Shown: positions 24,302 to 31,497 of the stretch, in pieces | Layout of the letters: every line of letters starts with the position of its first letter | How positions within the stretch are numbered: the first letter of the stretch is position 1 | Assembly: GCA_050486445.1 (NCBI GenBank) | Contig: JBJHDH010000003.1 | Coordinates: forward strand, 1-64,000 | DNA length: 64,000 bases | Origin: Euryhalocaulis sp050486445 | Lineage (GTDB): Bacteria > Pseudomonadota > Alphaproteobacteria > Caulobacterales > Maricaulaceae | Direction of reading: 5' to 3' | Made by a program: the position numbers and the translations under genes | The notes under the pieces: generated by a model | Seen by the model: only the letters and a program-made list of their open reading frames with translations | Told to the model about the DNA's origin: nothing | The model's database searches: none

Positions 24302-25315
24302 ATGGCCTGCACAGAAACATTGACGGATGCGGATACGAACGCCGGAGCTGGCGCCTATGTGCGCGATGTGACGGCGCGCGTGCCGGAGGACTGGCGCGGC
24401 CAGCATGGCGCCCGCCCGCCCGAGGGAGTGGTGACCGGCCGGCTGGCGGGAAACGCGGCGGGCGGCGTGATCTGTATCCTTGGCGGGATTTCCGCCACGC
24501 GCTTTGTCGCGCAGGAGACGGACAATAAAGGCTGGTGGCCGCGCGTCGCCGGGCATGGCGCGCCGGTCGATCTGGACCGGGTCGCGGTGTTCGGCATCGA
24601 CTGGCCGCCAGTGGACCCGGACGAGGTGGTGATCCTGACGCCGGCGGATCAGGCGAAATTGCTGGCCCTGTGTCTGGACGCGGCGGGGGTGGAAAGACTG
24701 AGCGGACTGGTCGGCGCCTCCTATGGCGGCATGGTGGCGCTGGAATTCGCGCATCAATTCCCGGAGCGGGTAGAGAGGCTGTGCGTTGTCTCGGCCTCGC
24801 ACCGGCCGAGCGTGATGGGCGGCGCATGGCGCGGGGTGCAGCGGCGCATTCTGGAATTTGGCATCGCCACGGGCCGGCCGGAGGAGGGCGTCTCGCTCGC
24901 CCGCCAGCTCGCCATGACCACCTATCGCGCGCCGCAGGAATTTTCCCGCCGCTTTGACCCCGTGGGCGCGCACGATCCGCGCTTTGGCGCGCGGTCGGAC
25001 GTGTGCGGCTATCTGATGTCGCGCGGCGAATCCTATATCGGGAAGATGAGCGCGGTGCGCTTTCTGTCGCTTTCGGCCAGCGTCGATCTGCACAATGTCG
25101 CGCCGGAAGAGATTTCGACGCCGGCGATGCTGATCGCCACCTCCACCGACTGGCTGAACCCGCCGGAGGACGTGATCGAACTGCGCGACCGGCTGGCCGG
25201 GCCCGCCGCCTATCGTGTGATCGAAAGCCCGTGCGGGCACGACGCCTTTCTGGTGGAGCAGGAGCGCGTGGCCGAGCTGCTGACCGAATTTCAGCGCGGG
25301 GACTGGATCGGATGA
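24302..25315 (+). CDS. metX: Homoserine O-acyltransferase, MetX family
   Basis: A 337-residue alpha/beta-hydrolase-fold enzyme that activates homoserine with acetyl-CoA or succinyl-CoA for methionine synthesis. The nucleophile is S140 in GASYGGMVALEFA. The acid residue lies in TSTDWLNPPED and the histidine in SPCGHDAFLVE near the C-terminus. It is a little shorter than many MetX proteins and the oxyanion segment reads GGISATRF. MetX members of either acyl specificity look alike, so I do not assign acetyl versus succinyl. It overlaps metB by 4 bp and stands downstream of a SAM riboswitch. No metW follows. Confidence 0.88.
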   Translation: MACTETLTDADTNAGAGAYVRDVTARVPEDWRGQHGARPPEGVVTGRLAGNAAGGVICILGGISATRFVAQETDNKGWWPRVAGHGAPVDLDRVAVFGIDWPPVDPDEVVILTPADQAKLLALCLDAAGVERLSGLVGASYGGMVALEFAHQFPERVERLCVVSASHRPSVMGGAWRGVQRRILEFGIATGRPEEGVSLARQLAMTTYRAPQEFSRRFDPVGAHDPRFGARSDVCGYLMSRGESYIGKMSAVRFLSLSASVDLHNVAPEEISTPAMLIATSTDWLNPPEDVIELRDRLAGPAAYRVIESPCGHDAFLVEQERVAELLTEFQRGDWIG

Positions 25316-26475
25316 GCCGCAAGAAACCCGAGACGGTGATCGCCTCGGCGGCGGTGGGCGCGGATAATCCCTACGGCGCCGTGGCGCCGCCCATCGTGCT
25401 GTCCTCCACCTATGCGTGGCCGGACCCGGTGCAAAAACCGGAATTCGACTATACGCGCACGGTGAACCCGACGCGCGCGGCGCTGGAAGAGGCGCTGGCC
25501 GGTCTGGAAGGGGCGGCGGGCGGCATCGTCACCGCCAGCGGCATGACGGCCATTGACCTGCTGCTCAATCTGCTGACGCCGGACGATCTGCTGGTCGCGC
25601 CGTATGACTGCTATGGCGGCACCTACCGGCTCTATGCCGCGCTGGAGAAGAAAAAGCGGTTTCGCGTGATCTTCGTCGATCCGACGGACGAGGCGGCCTA
25701 TGCCGCCGCCATCGCGCAGAAGCCGAAACAGGTTCTGATCGAGACGCCCTCCAACCCGCTGATGCGGATTACGGACATCGAAAAGTGCGCGAAGCTGGCC
25801 AAGGATTCCGGCGCGCTCGTGGTCTGCGACAACACGTTTCTGACGCCGCTGCGCCAGCGGCCGCTGGATCTTGGCTGTGACGTGGCAGTGCATTCCACCA
25901 CCAAATTCCTGAACGGGCATTCGGATGTGGTGGGCGGCTGCGTTCTGGTGAAAGACCCGGAGCTGCTGACCGAGCTGAAATGGTGGGCCAACGCGGTGGG
26001 CGCGACCGGCTCGCCGTTCGACGCCTATCAGACACTGCGCGGGTTGCGCACGCTGTCGGTGCGGCTGGACGCGCAGGAGGCGGCGGCGCAGCACATCGTC
26101 GAGAAGCTCGGCGCCAGCGATCTGGTGGAGCGCATCTATTATCCGGGCCTCGCCAGCCATCCGGGGCATGACATCGCGCAGCGCCAGCAGAGCGGGCCGG
26201 GCGCTGTTCTCGCGTTTGACCTGAAAGGCGGGGTGGAGCCGGCGGTGGCGTTCCTGCGCGCGCTGGAGGTGTTCAATGTCGGCGCGTCGCTGGGCGGGTT
26301 CGAGTCGCTGGCCTGTACCCCGGCGACGATGACCCATGCCGGCATGGCGCGCGAGGCGCGCCTGGCCGCCGGACTCGGCGACGGCCTGATCCGCATGTCG
26401 GTCGGGCTGGAGGCGGTGGAGGATTTGCTGGGGGATATCGCGGCCGGGCTGGATGCGGCGCGGGGGGCGGGGTGA
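25312..26475 (+). CDS. metB: Cystathionine gamma-synthase-type PLP enzyme
   Basis: A 387-residue Cys/Met-metabolism PLP enzyme. Visible are NPTRAALEEALAGLEGA, the cofactor-binding ASGMTAIDLLLNLL, YDCYGGTYRLY, ETPSNPLMRITDI and the PLP lysine K198 in HSTTKFLNGHSDVVGG. The SLGGFESLACTPATMTHAGM segment is also present. Overlap with metX and the shared riboswitch argue for use of O-acylhomoserine with cysteine to form cystathionine. The family also holds gamma-lyases and O-acylhomoserine sulfhydrylases, so the exact reaction is an inference from context. Confidence 0.85.
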   Translation: MSRKKPETVIASAAVGADNPYGAVAPPIVLSSTYAWPDPVQKPEFDYTRTVNPTRAALEEALAGLEGAAGGIVTASGMTAIDLLLNLLTPDDLLVAPYDCYGGTYRLYAALEKKKRFRVIFVDPTDEAAYAAAIAQKPKQVLIETPSNPLMRITDIEKCAKLAKDSGALVVCDNTFLTPLRQRPLDLGCDVAVHSTTKFLNGHSDVVGGCVLVKDPELLTELKWWANAVGATGSPFDAYQTLRGLRTLSVRLDAQEAAAQHIVEKLGASDLVERIYYPGLASHPGHDIAQRQQSGPGAVLAFDLKGGVEPAVAFLRALEVFNVGASLGGFESLACTPATMTHAGMAREARLAAGLGDGLIRMSVGLEAVEDLLGDIAAGLDAARGAG

Positions 26476-26487
26476 GCCTCGGCGCCG

Positions 26488-27273
26488 ATGACCCAGCCAA
26501 TCTATGACGAGATCGGCCGGTCGTACCGGTCGACGCGGTGCGCCGACCCGCGCATCGTCGCGGAGCTGGCCCGGCTGATCGGCTGCGAGTCCGGCTCCAC
26601 GGTCTGCGATGTTGGCGCAGGCACCGGTAATTATACAAATGCGCTGGCCGATGCAGGTTATCGCCTGCTGGCGGTCGAGCCGTCCGCGACCATGCGCGCG
26701 CAGGCGCGGCCGCACGCGCACGTGACCTGGTTTGAGGGAAGGGCGGAGGGTCTGCCGTTGCCGGACGCGGCGGCGGGCGCCGTCGTCTGCATGCTGGCCG
26801 CGCATCATTTCAGTGATCTGGAAGCTGGCGTGCGCGAGATGGACCGAGTGTGTCCGGATGGGCCGATTGTCTTTTTCACGTTCGATCCGCGCCGCGCGGA
26901 GCCGCAATGGTTCGCTGAGTATTTTCCCGAAATCGACGCCAAGGATTATACGCTGTTTCCGGCGCTGGAGGATTTCGCCACGCTTGCCGCGCAGGCGATT
27001 GGCCGGGAATGTGAGGCGACGGCCTATCCGCTGCCGCCCGACCTGACGGATCAATTTTTGTATGCGCCGTGGGCGAAGCCGGAGAAATATCTGGACCCCG
27101 CATTCCAGGCGAACACATCCGGTTTTGCGACGATGGACCGCGAGGCGATGGCGCGGCGGCTTGACCGTCTGGCGGAAGACCTTGCTGCGGGGCGCTGGGA
27201 TGCGCGGTTCGGGGAATTCCGCACGAAGGCGTCGAACGACGCTGGATTTGTTTTCGCTACGCTGCGGCGGTGA
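26488..27273 (+). CDS. Class I SAM-dependent methyltransferase
   Basis: A 261-residue soluble methyltransferase. It starts YDEIGRSYRSTRCADPRIV and has motif I VCDVGAGTGNYTNALADAG (about residues 38-56). LLAVEPSATMRAQA, the LPLPDAAAGAVVCMLAAHHF block and a C-terminal helical part complete it. Substrate unknown; it resembles small-molecule methyltransferases of the Methyltransf_11 type. It lies 12 bp after metB and so is probably under the same SAM-I control. It is not MetW by length or motifs. The stop is followed by the tRNA-Gly gene. Confidence 0.8.
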   Translation: MTQPIYDEIGRSYRSTRCADPRIVAELARLIGCESGSTVCDVGAGTGNYTNALADAGYRLLAVEPSATMRAQARPHAHVTWFEGRAEGLPLPDAAAGAVVCMLAAHHFSDLEAGVREMDRVCPDGPIVFFTFDPRRAEPQWFAEYFPEIDAKDYTLFPALEDFATLAAQAIGRECEATAYPLPPDLTDQFLYAPWAKPEKYLDPAFQANTSGFATMDREAMARRLDRLAEDLAAGRWDARFGEFRTKASNDAGFVFATLRR

Positions 27274-27406
27274 GGGGACAGGTCTGGGCCTGACCCTCTT
27301 TCCCGCCCGCGTCCCGCATTTTGAGAGCTGCGGGGGCGGATGATGCGGGGCCGATTGAACGGCGCGGCAAATTCTGGTTTGTGGCGCTGCTGCGCGAGCG
27401 CCGCGC

Positions 27407-27480
27407 GCGGGTATAGCTCAATGGTAGAGCCACAGCCTTCCAAGCTGAAGATGCGGGTTCGATTCCCGCTACCCGCTCCA
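27407..27480 (+). tRNA. tRNA-Gly (anticodon TCC)
   Basis: A complete cloverleaf of 74 nt with encoded CCA. The acceptor is GCGGGTA/TACCCGC and the D arm GCTC-AATGGTA-GAGC. The anticodon loop CTTCCAA has TCC at positions 34-36. The T arm is GCGGG-TTCGATT-CCCGC. The first anticodon-stem pair is an A-A mismatch. Confidence 0.95.
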
Positions 27481-27676
27481 GCCTGCGCCGCGTAGCGGCG
27501 GGGCCGACGCGCCGGAGCCCCCGCAGAGCGAAGCGGGCGGAAGCCTCTCGCGGCTTGGGCCCGGCAGGCCAGCCTCCGCGCCCTCCATCCATGTAGCTTT
27601 GGGGGCGCTATGGCTCGCTATGGCCCGGCAGGCCAGATTCATCCGGGTTTTCGGGCCGGGGAAACGCCCAAAGCCC

Positions 27677-27706
27677 TTGCCATCGCGGGTCTGGCCCGCA
27701 TATCAA
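27677..27706 (+). promoter_or_regulatory. Possible promoter of tRNA-Trp-secE-nusG
   Basis: TTGCCA (27677-27682) and TATCAA (27701-27706) are spaced 18 bp, about 25 bp before the tRNA-Trp gene. It would serve tRNA-Trp and the secE-nusG genes behind it. The match is moderate. Confidence 0.35.
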
Positions 27707-27731
27707 GCCTGCCCGGCCTCCGGACCGGTAC

Positions 27732-27807
27732 AGGGGTATAGCTCAGGTGGTAGAGCGGCGGTCTCCAAAACCGCAGGTCGCGGGTTCGAATCCTGCTGCC
27801 CCTGCCA
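27732..27807 (+). tRNA. tRNA-Trp (anticodon CCA)
   Basis: A complete 76-nt cloverleaf with encoded CCA. The acceptor is AGGGGTA/TGCCCCT and the D arm GCTC-AGGTGGTA-GAGC. The anticodon loop CTCCAAA has CCA, and the T arm is GCGGG-TTCGAAT-CCTGC. It precedes secE, the usual alphaproteobacterial position. Confidence 0.96.
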
Positions 27808-28030
27808 TTCCCGGTCTTTCGCAAGGGCTGGCCGGGGCTGGAAAACACGGAAAAGGGTGTTGCGCAGGGGCCCGTATCCGGGCTAAGACCCCGCTTCTGC
27901 ACGATCCGAACAGGGCTACGTTCAGTCAGCCGCCGCGGCGGCGCGATTGGCGTCGCCCGTTTCCGGTCGGGCGCAGGCGTTCCAGGGCGCGCGCCGGCGG
28001 GACCGGCTGATGATCGGGCGGCAGGCAGGC

Positions 28031-28246
28031 ATGGCGGAAACGAAAAAAAGAACCGGCCCGGTGACGTTCTTCAACCAGGTGCGTCAGGAAGGCCGCAAGG
28101 TCACCTGGACGCCCCGGAAGGAGACCATGGTCACCACCATCATGGTGCTGATCATGGTGCTTATCATGGCGGGTTTTTTCTTCCTGACCGACACGGTGCT
28201 GTCCTGGGTGCTGCGCAACGGTTTCCGGCTTCTTGGCGCGGGATAG
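28031..28246 (+). CDS. secE: Preprotein translocase subunit SecE
   Basis: A 71-residue single-span subunit that clamps SecY in the inner membrane. The conserved amphipathic start FFNQVRQEGRKVTWTPRKET is followed by one long hydrophobic helix. ATG 28031 gives the typical short alphaproteobacterial protein. ATG 28010, seven codons upstream, is possible and has a comparable ribosome site. It is followed at once by nusG, as in most bacteria. Confidence 0.92.
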   Translation: MAETKKRTGPVTFFNQVRQEGRKVTWTPRKETMVTTIMVLIMVLIMAGFFFLTDTVLSWVLRNGFRLLGAG

Positions 28247-28250
28247 GGTG

Positions 28251-28796
28251 ATGGCGGAAAACGGCGCCCATAAATGGTATATCGTCCACGCTTACTCGAA
28301 TTTCGAGAACAAGGTGGCCGAACAGATTCGCCGCGACTCCCGTGAAAAGGGGCTGGAGGCGGATTTCGAGGAGATTCTGGTCCCCACCGAAGAGGTGATG
28401 GAGATCAAGCGCGGCCGGAAAACGAACCGCGAAAAGAAGTTCTTCCCCGGCTATGTGCTGGTGAAGATGCGGATGAGCGATGACGCCTATCACCTGGTGA
28501 AGAATACGCCGAAGGTCACCGGCTTTCTCGGCTCCGGCAACACGCCGATGCCGGTTTCGGAAGTCGAGGTGAAGCGCATTCTGGGCCAGATCGAGGAGGG
28601 CGTGGACCGTCCGCCGCCGACCGTGGTGTTCGATATCGGCGAGAAGGTGAAAGTGACCGAAGGCCACTTCCAGTCCTTCGAGGGGCTGGTGGAGGAAGTG
28701 GATCAGGATTCCGGCCGTCTGAAAGTGGCGATCTCGATCTTCGGGCGCGCCACGCCGGTGGAGCTGGAATACGGGCAGGTCGAAAAAGTCGTGTAG
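28251..28796 (+). CDS. nusG: Transcription termination/antitermination factor NusG
   Basis: A 181-residue protein with an NGN domain (KWYIVHAYSNFENKVAEQI, then FFPGYVLVKMRM) that binds RNA polymerase. A C-terminal KOW domain (FDIGEKVKVTEGHFQSFEGLVEEV) contacts Rho or ribosomal protein S10. ATG 28251 follows ATAGGG; an upstream TTG would only add residues from inside secE. The gene lies 4 bp after secE. Confidence 0.96.
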   Translation: MAENGAHKWYIVHAYSNFENKVAEQIRRDSREKGLEADFEEILVPTEEVMEIKRGRKTNREKKFFPGYVLVKMRMSDDAYHLVKNTPKVTGFLGSGNTPMPVSEVEVKRILGQIEEGVDRPPPTVVFDIGEKVKVTEGHFQSFEGLVEEVDQDSGRLKVAISIFGRATPVELEYGQVEKVV

Positions 28797-28870
28797 CAGC
28801 GTTCCGGTGTGGAAGGCGGGCCGGTCCCGGCGCCGCCGCACCACGCCACTCTCTATAAAGAGCAAGGACA

Positions 28871-29299
28871 ATGGCGAAGAAGATCGACAGTTACATCAAA
28901 TTGCAGGTGCCCGCGGGCGCGGCCAATCCGTCGCCGCCCATCGGCCCCGCGCTGGGCCAGCGCGGCGTGAATATCATGGAGTTCTGCAAGGCGTTTAACG
29001 CCAAGACCCAGGAGATGGAAAAGGGGATGCCCATCCCCACCGTCATCACGGTCTATCAGGACAAGAGCTTTACGTTTGAGACCAAGACGCCGCCGGCGAC
29101 CTATTTCCTGAAAAAAGCCGCCAAGGTTCAAAAGGGCGCCGCCAAGGTGGGCTCGCAGACCGTCGGCAAGATCACGCGCAAGCAACTGCGCGAGATCGCT
29201 GAACTGAAGATGGCGGATCTGAACGCCAACGATCTGGACCAGGCGGAGAAGATCATCGCCGGATCGGCCCGCTCGATGGGCCTGGAAGTGGTGGGGTAA
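28871..29299 (+). CDS. rplK: 50S ribosomal protein L11
   Basis: This 142-residue protein of the GTPase-associated centre binds 23S rRNA. It has the proline-rich N-terminal PAGAANPSPPIGPALGQRGVN and the C-terminal rRNA-binding GKITRKQLREIAELKMADLNA. It is the first gene of rplKA, 74 bp after nusG. rplA begins 5 bp after its stop. Length is standard. Confidence 0.97.
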   Translation: MAKKIDSYIKLQVPAGAANPSPPIGPALGQRGVNIMEFCKAFNAKTQEMEKGMPIPTVITVYQDKSFTFETKTPPATYFLKKAAKVQKGAAKVGSQTVGKITRKQLREIAELKMADLNANDLDQAEKIIAGSARSMGLEVVG

Positions 29300-29304
29300 G
29301 GGTC

Positions 29305-30009
29305 ATGGCGAAGATTGCAAAACGCCGGGCCGCGGCCCTTTCCGGCATCGACCGCGAGAAGATCTATTCGGTCTCCGAGGCGGTCGCCCTTGTAAAGAAG
29401 AACGCCACCGCCAAGTTCGACGAGACGGTGGAAGTCGCCGTCAATCTGGGCGTCGACCCCCGGCACGCGGACCAGATGGTGCGCGGCGTGGTGAATTTGC
29501 CGAACGGCACCGGGCGCTCTGTGCGCGTGGCCGTGTTCGCCAAGGGCGCCAAGGCCGATGAGGCCCGCGCGGCGGGCGCGGAGCTGGTGGGCGCAGAGGA
29601 TCTGGCCGAAGAAGTGCAGAACGGCCGGACCGATTTCGACCGCGTGATCGCCGCTCCGGACATGATGCCGCTGGTCGGCCGTCTGGGTAAGGTTCTGGGT
29701 CCGCGCGGCCTGATGCCGAACCCCAAGGTCGGCACAGTGACGCCGGATGTGGCGCAGGCGGTCAAGGACGCCAAAGGCGGGGCCGTGGAGTTCCGCGTCG
29801 AGAAGGCCGGCATCATCCATGCCGGGGTCGGCAAGGCGAGCTTTGACCAGAAGGCGCTGGAAGAAAATATACGGGCCTTTGTCGACGCGCTGGCCAAGGC
29901 CAAGCCGTCGGGCGCCAAAGGCACCTATATGAAGAAAATCTCGCTCAGCTCGACGATGGGGCCGGGGGTCCGGGTGGACCACGCCGACGCGACGGGCGCG
30001 CAGGCGTAA
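29305..30009 (+). CDS. rplA: 50S ribosomal protein L1
   Basis: A 234-residue L1-stalk protein. It shows VEVAVNLGVDPRHADQMVRG and the RNA-binding domain II with MMPLVGRLGKVLGPRGLMPNPK. VGKASFDQKALEENI follows near the end. In many bacteria L1 also represses its own mRNA (rplKA). The stop is followed by tandem hairpins and a long untranslated gap before rplJ. Confidence 0.97.
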   Translation: MAKIAKRRAAALSGIDREKIYSVSEAVALVKKNATAKFDETVEVAVNLGVDPRHADQMVRGVVNLPNGTGRSVRVAVFAKGAKADEARAAGAELVGAEDLAEEVQNGRTDFDRVIAAPDMMPLVGRLGKVLGPRGLMPNPKVGTVTPDVAQAVKDAKGGAVEFRVEKAGIIHAGVGKASFDQKALEENIRAFVDALAKAKPSGAKGTYMKKISLSSTMGPGVRVDHADATGAQA

Positions 30010-30015
30010 GCGTTT

Positions 30016-30089
30016 CCGGCCTCTGGCCGGACGAGTTTGAGTTTCCGGGCCTTACGGCCCGCTTTGAGTTTCCGGGCCTTACGGCCCGG
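30016..30089 (+). repeat. Three tandem hairpins after rplA, two being exact 26-bp direct repeats
   Basis: CCGGCC-TCT-GGCCGG (30016-30030) is followed by two identical 26-bp copies at 30036-30061 and 30063-30088. Each copy contains TTTGAGTTTCCGGGCC-TTAC-GGCCCG, so each forms a GGGCC/GGCCC hairpin. They lie directly after the rplA stop. There is no U tract, so simple termination is unlikely; RNA stability or processing is possible. Confidence 0.7.
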
Positions 30090-30356
30090 GAGGCCGCCAT
30101 CCGGTTCGCCGGGGACGCGGCCACCTGTCCGTGATCGCGGGGGGCTTCCGCTCCGTTGGTGGAGTGGGGCCTTAATCGAACGCCCCGTGTGAGGCAGAGC
30201 GACAGATCGGAGTCCCTTCAGAAAGGGGGCGCCGGTTCGAGCCCTGGGACAGGAATGCGCCGTGTCGCGCGCGTTCTTCCTTCCGGGGAGAGGGCGCGCC
30301 GGTGCGGCGCCTTCGGGGCGGTCCATGGTGGGCCGTCCTTCAACAGGGAGACCGCA
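30090..30356 (+). promoter_or_regulatory. Untranslated region before rplJ, candidate L10 leader
   Basis: About 270 bases without a credible gene between the tandem hairpins and rplJ. It contains several short GC-rich inverted repeats (for example around 30300-30345). In many bacteria this gap holds the mRNA structure to which L10-L7/L12 binds to repress rplJL. I cannot fold it reliably by eye, and I see no clear sigma-70 promoter. The assignment rests on position. Confidence 0.35.
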
Positions 30357-30872
30357 ATGGATCGCGCTCAAAAACAGGAGTCGATCGAAGTGCTGAAAGG
30401 CATTTTCGACAGCTCCGGATCCGTGGTTGTGGCCCATTATTCGGGCCTGACCGTTGCGGAAATGACCAAGTTGCGCAGCGGCCTGCGCGCGGTTGGGGCC
30501 AATGTGAAGGTGGTGAAAAACCGCCTGGCCAAGATCGCGTTGCAGGGCAAACCGGGGGAAGGGGCCGCCGGCCTGTTCCAGGGCCCGGTGGCGATCGCCT
30601 ACGCGGAAGACATGGTTTCCGCGCCCAAGGCGATGGTCGAGTTCGCCAAGACCAACGACAAGCTGGTCATCATTGGCGGCTTCATGGACGAAGACGTGCT
30701 GGACTCCGCCGGGGTCGACACGCTTTCCAAGATGCCCTCGCGCGAGGAACTCATCGCCACGATCGCCGCGCGTCTTATCGGTCAGGCCACGCAGATCGCC
30801 GGGCGTATCAACGCCCCGGGTCAGCAGCTTGCCGGCGCCATTCAGGTGATCGGCGAGAAGGCCGCCGCCTGA
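30357..30872 (+). CDS. rplJ: 50S ribosomal protein L10
   Basis: A 171-residue stalk base protein. It has the N-terminal rRNA-binding domain (VVVAHYSGLTVAEMTKLRSGLR, VVKNRLAKIAL) and the C-terminal helix that anchors L7/L12 dimers (LAGAIQVIGEK). ATG 30357 is preceded by AGGGAG; the longer open frame upstream is untranslated leader. rplL follows after 51 bp. Confidence 0.96.
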   Translation: MDRAQKQESIEVLKGIFDSSGSVVVAHYSGLTVAEMTKLRSGLRAVGANVKVVKNRLAKIALQGKPGEGAAGLFQGPVAIAYAEDMVSAPKAMVEFAKTNDKLVIIGGFMDEDVLDSAGVDTLSKMPSREELIATIAARLIGQATQIAGRINAPGQQLAGAIQVIGEKAAA

Positions 30873-30923
30873 CGTCATTCTCCGCAATTCGAACCGACAC
30901 CATATCTGAAGGGAACACGTAAA

Positions 30924-31298
30924 ATGGCAAATCTGGAACAGCTTCGCGACGAGCTGCTGGGTCTGACGATCCTCGAAGCCAAGCAGCTTAACGATCTTCT
31001 GGAAGAACAGGGCATCAAGGCCGCCGCGGCCGTGGCCGTGGCCGGTCCCGCCGCCGCTGGCGGGGGCGCCGCCGCAGCCGAGGAGAAGACGGAATTCGAC
31101 GTCATCCTCGCCAATGCCGGTGCGCAGAAGATCAACGTGATCAAGGAAGTCCGGGCCGTTACGGGCCTGGGCCTGAAGGAAGCCAAGGACCTGGTCGAAG
31201 GCGCGCCCAAGCCTGTGAAGGAAGGCGTCGCCAAGGCTGAGGCCGAGGAAATCAAGAAAAAGCTCGAGGAAGCGGGAGCGACCGTCGAGCTGAAATAA
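30924..31298 (+). CDS. rplL: 50S ribosomal protein L7/L12
   Basis: A 124-residue stalk protein. An N-terminal dimerisation domain is joined by an Ala/Gly hinge (residues about 32-52, AAAVAVAGPAAAGGGAAAAE) to the factor-binding C-terminal domain (EFDVILANAGAQKINVIKEVR, GLGLKEAKDLVEGAPK). It recruits EF-Tu and EF-G to the ribosome. The 199-bp gap that follows contains a very stable hairpin before rpoB. Confidence 0.97.
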   Translation: MANLEQLRDELLGLTILEAKQLNDLLEEQGIKAAAAVAVAGPAAAGGGAAAAEEKTEFDVILANAGAQKINVIKEVRAVTGLGLKEAKDLVEGAPKPVKEGVAKAEAEEIKKKLEEAGATVELK

Positions 31299-31334
31299 CC
31301 GGGTGCGCTTTGCGCGCATCGTGACTTGAGGTCA

Positions 31335-31368
31335 GGGGCCGTGCGGGAGGAAACTCCCGCCCGGCCCC
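31335..31368 (+). promoter_or_regulatory. Long GNRA-capped hairpin between rplL and rpoB
   Basis: GGGGCCG-T-GCGGGAG, loop GAAA, CTCCCGC-C-CGGCCCC: fourteen GC-rich pairs with one mismatch and a GNRA tetraloop, with no T run behind it. A second smaller hairpin CCGAT-TCGT-ATCGG follows. Enteric bacteria have an attenuator and an RNase III site in this same gap, so a processing or attenuation role is a fair inference. Confidence 0.65.
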
Positions 31369-31497
31369 GGACCGATTCGTATCGGACCCGCCCCCCGGCC
31401 GCCGTCGCCGGGATGTGCGGGACAGGACCGCGGGCCGGGCGGCGCCCATTCCGGCCGGACGGCGACGCCATGCGCCAAGCGCGCGAAGGGAGCGACA

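Noticed and set aside
24124..24528. 134-codon frame over the metX leader
   Set aside because: It begins inside the SAM aptamer and overlaps metX in another phase. RNA structure accounts for this segment.
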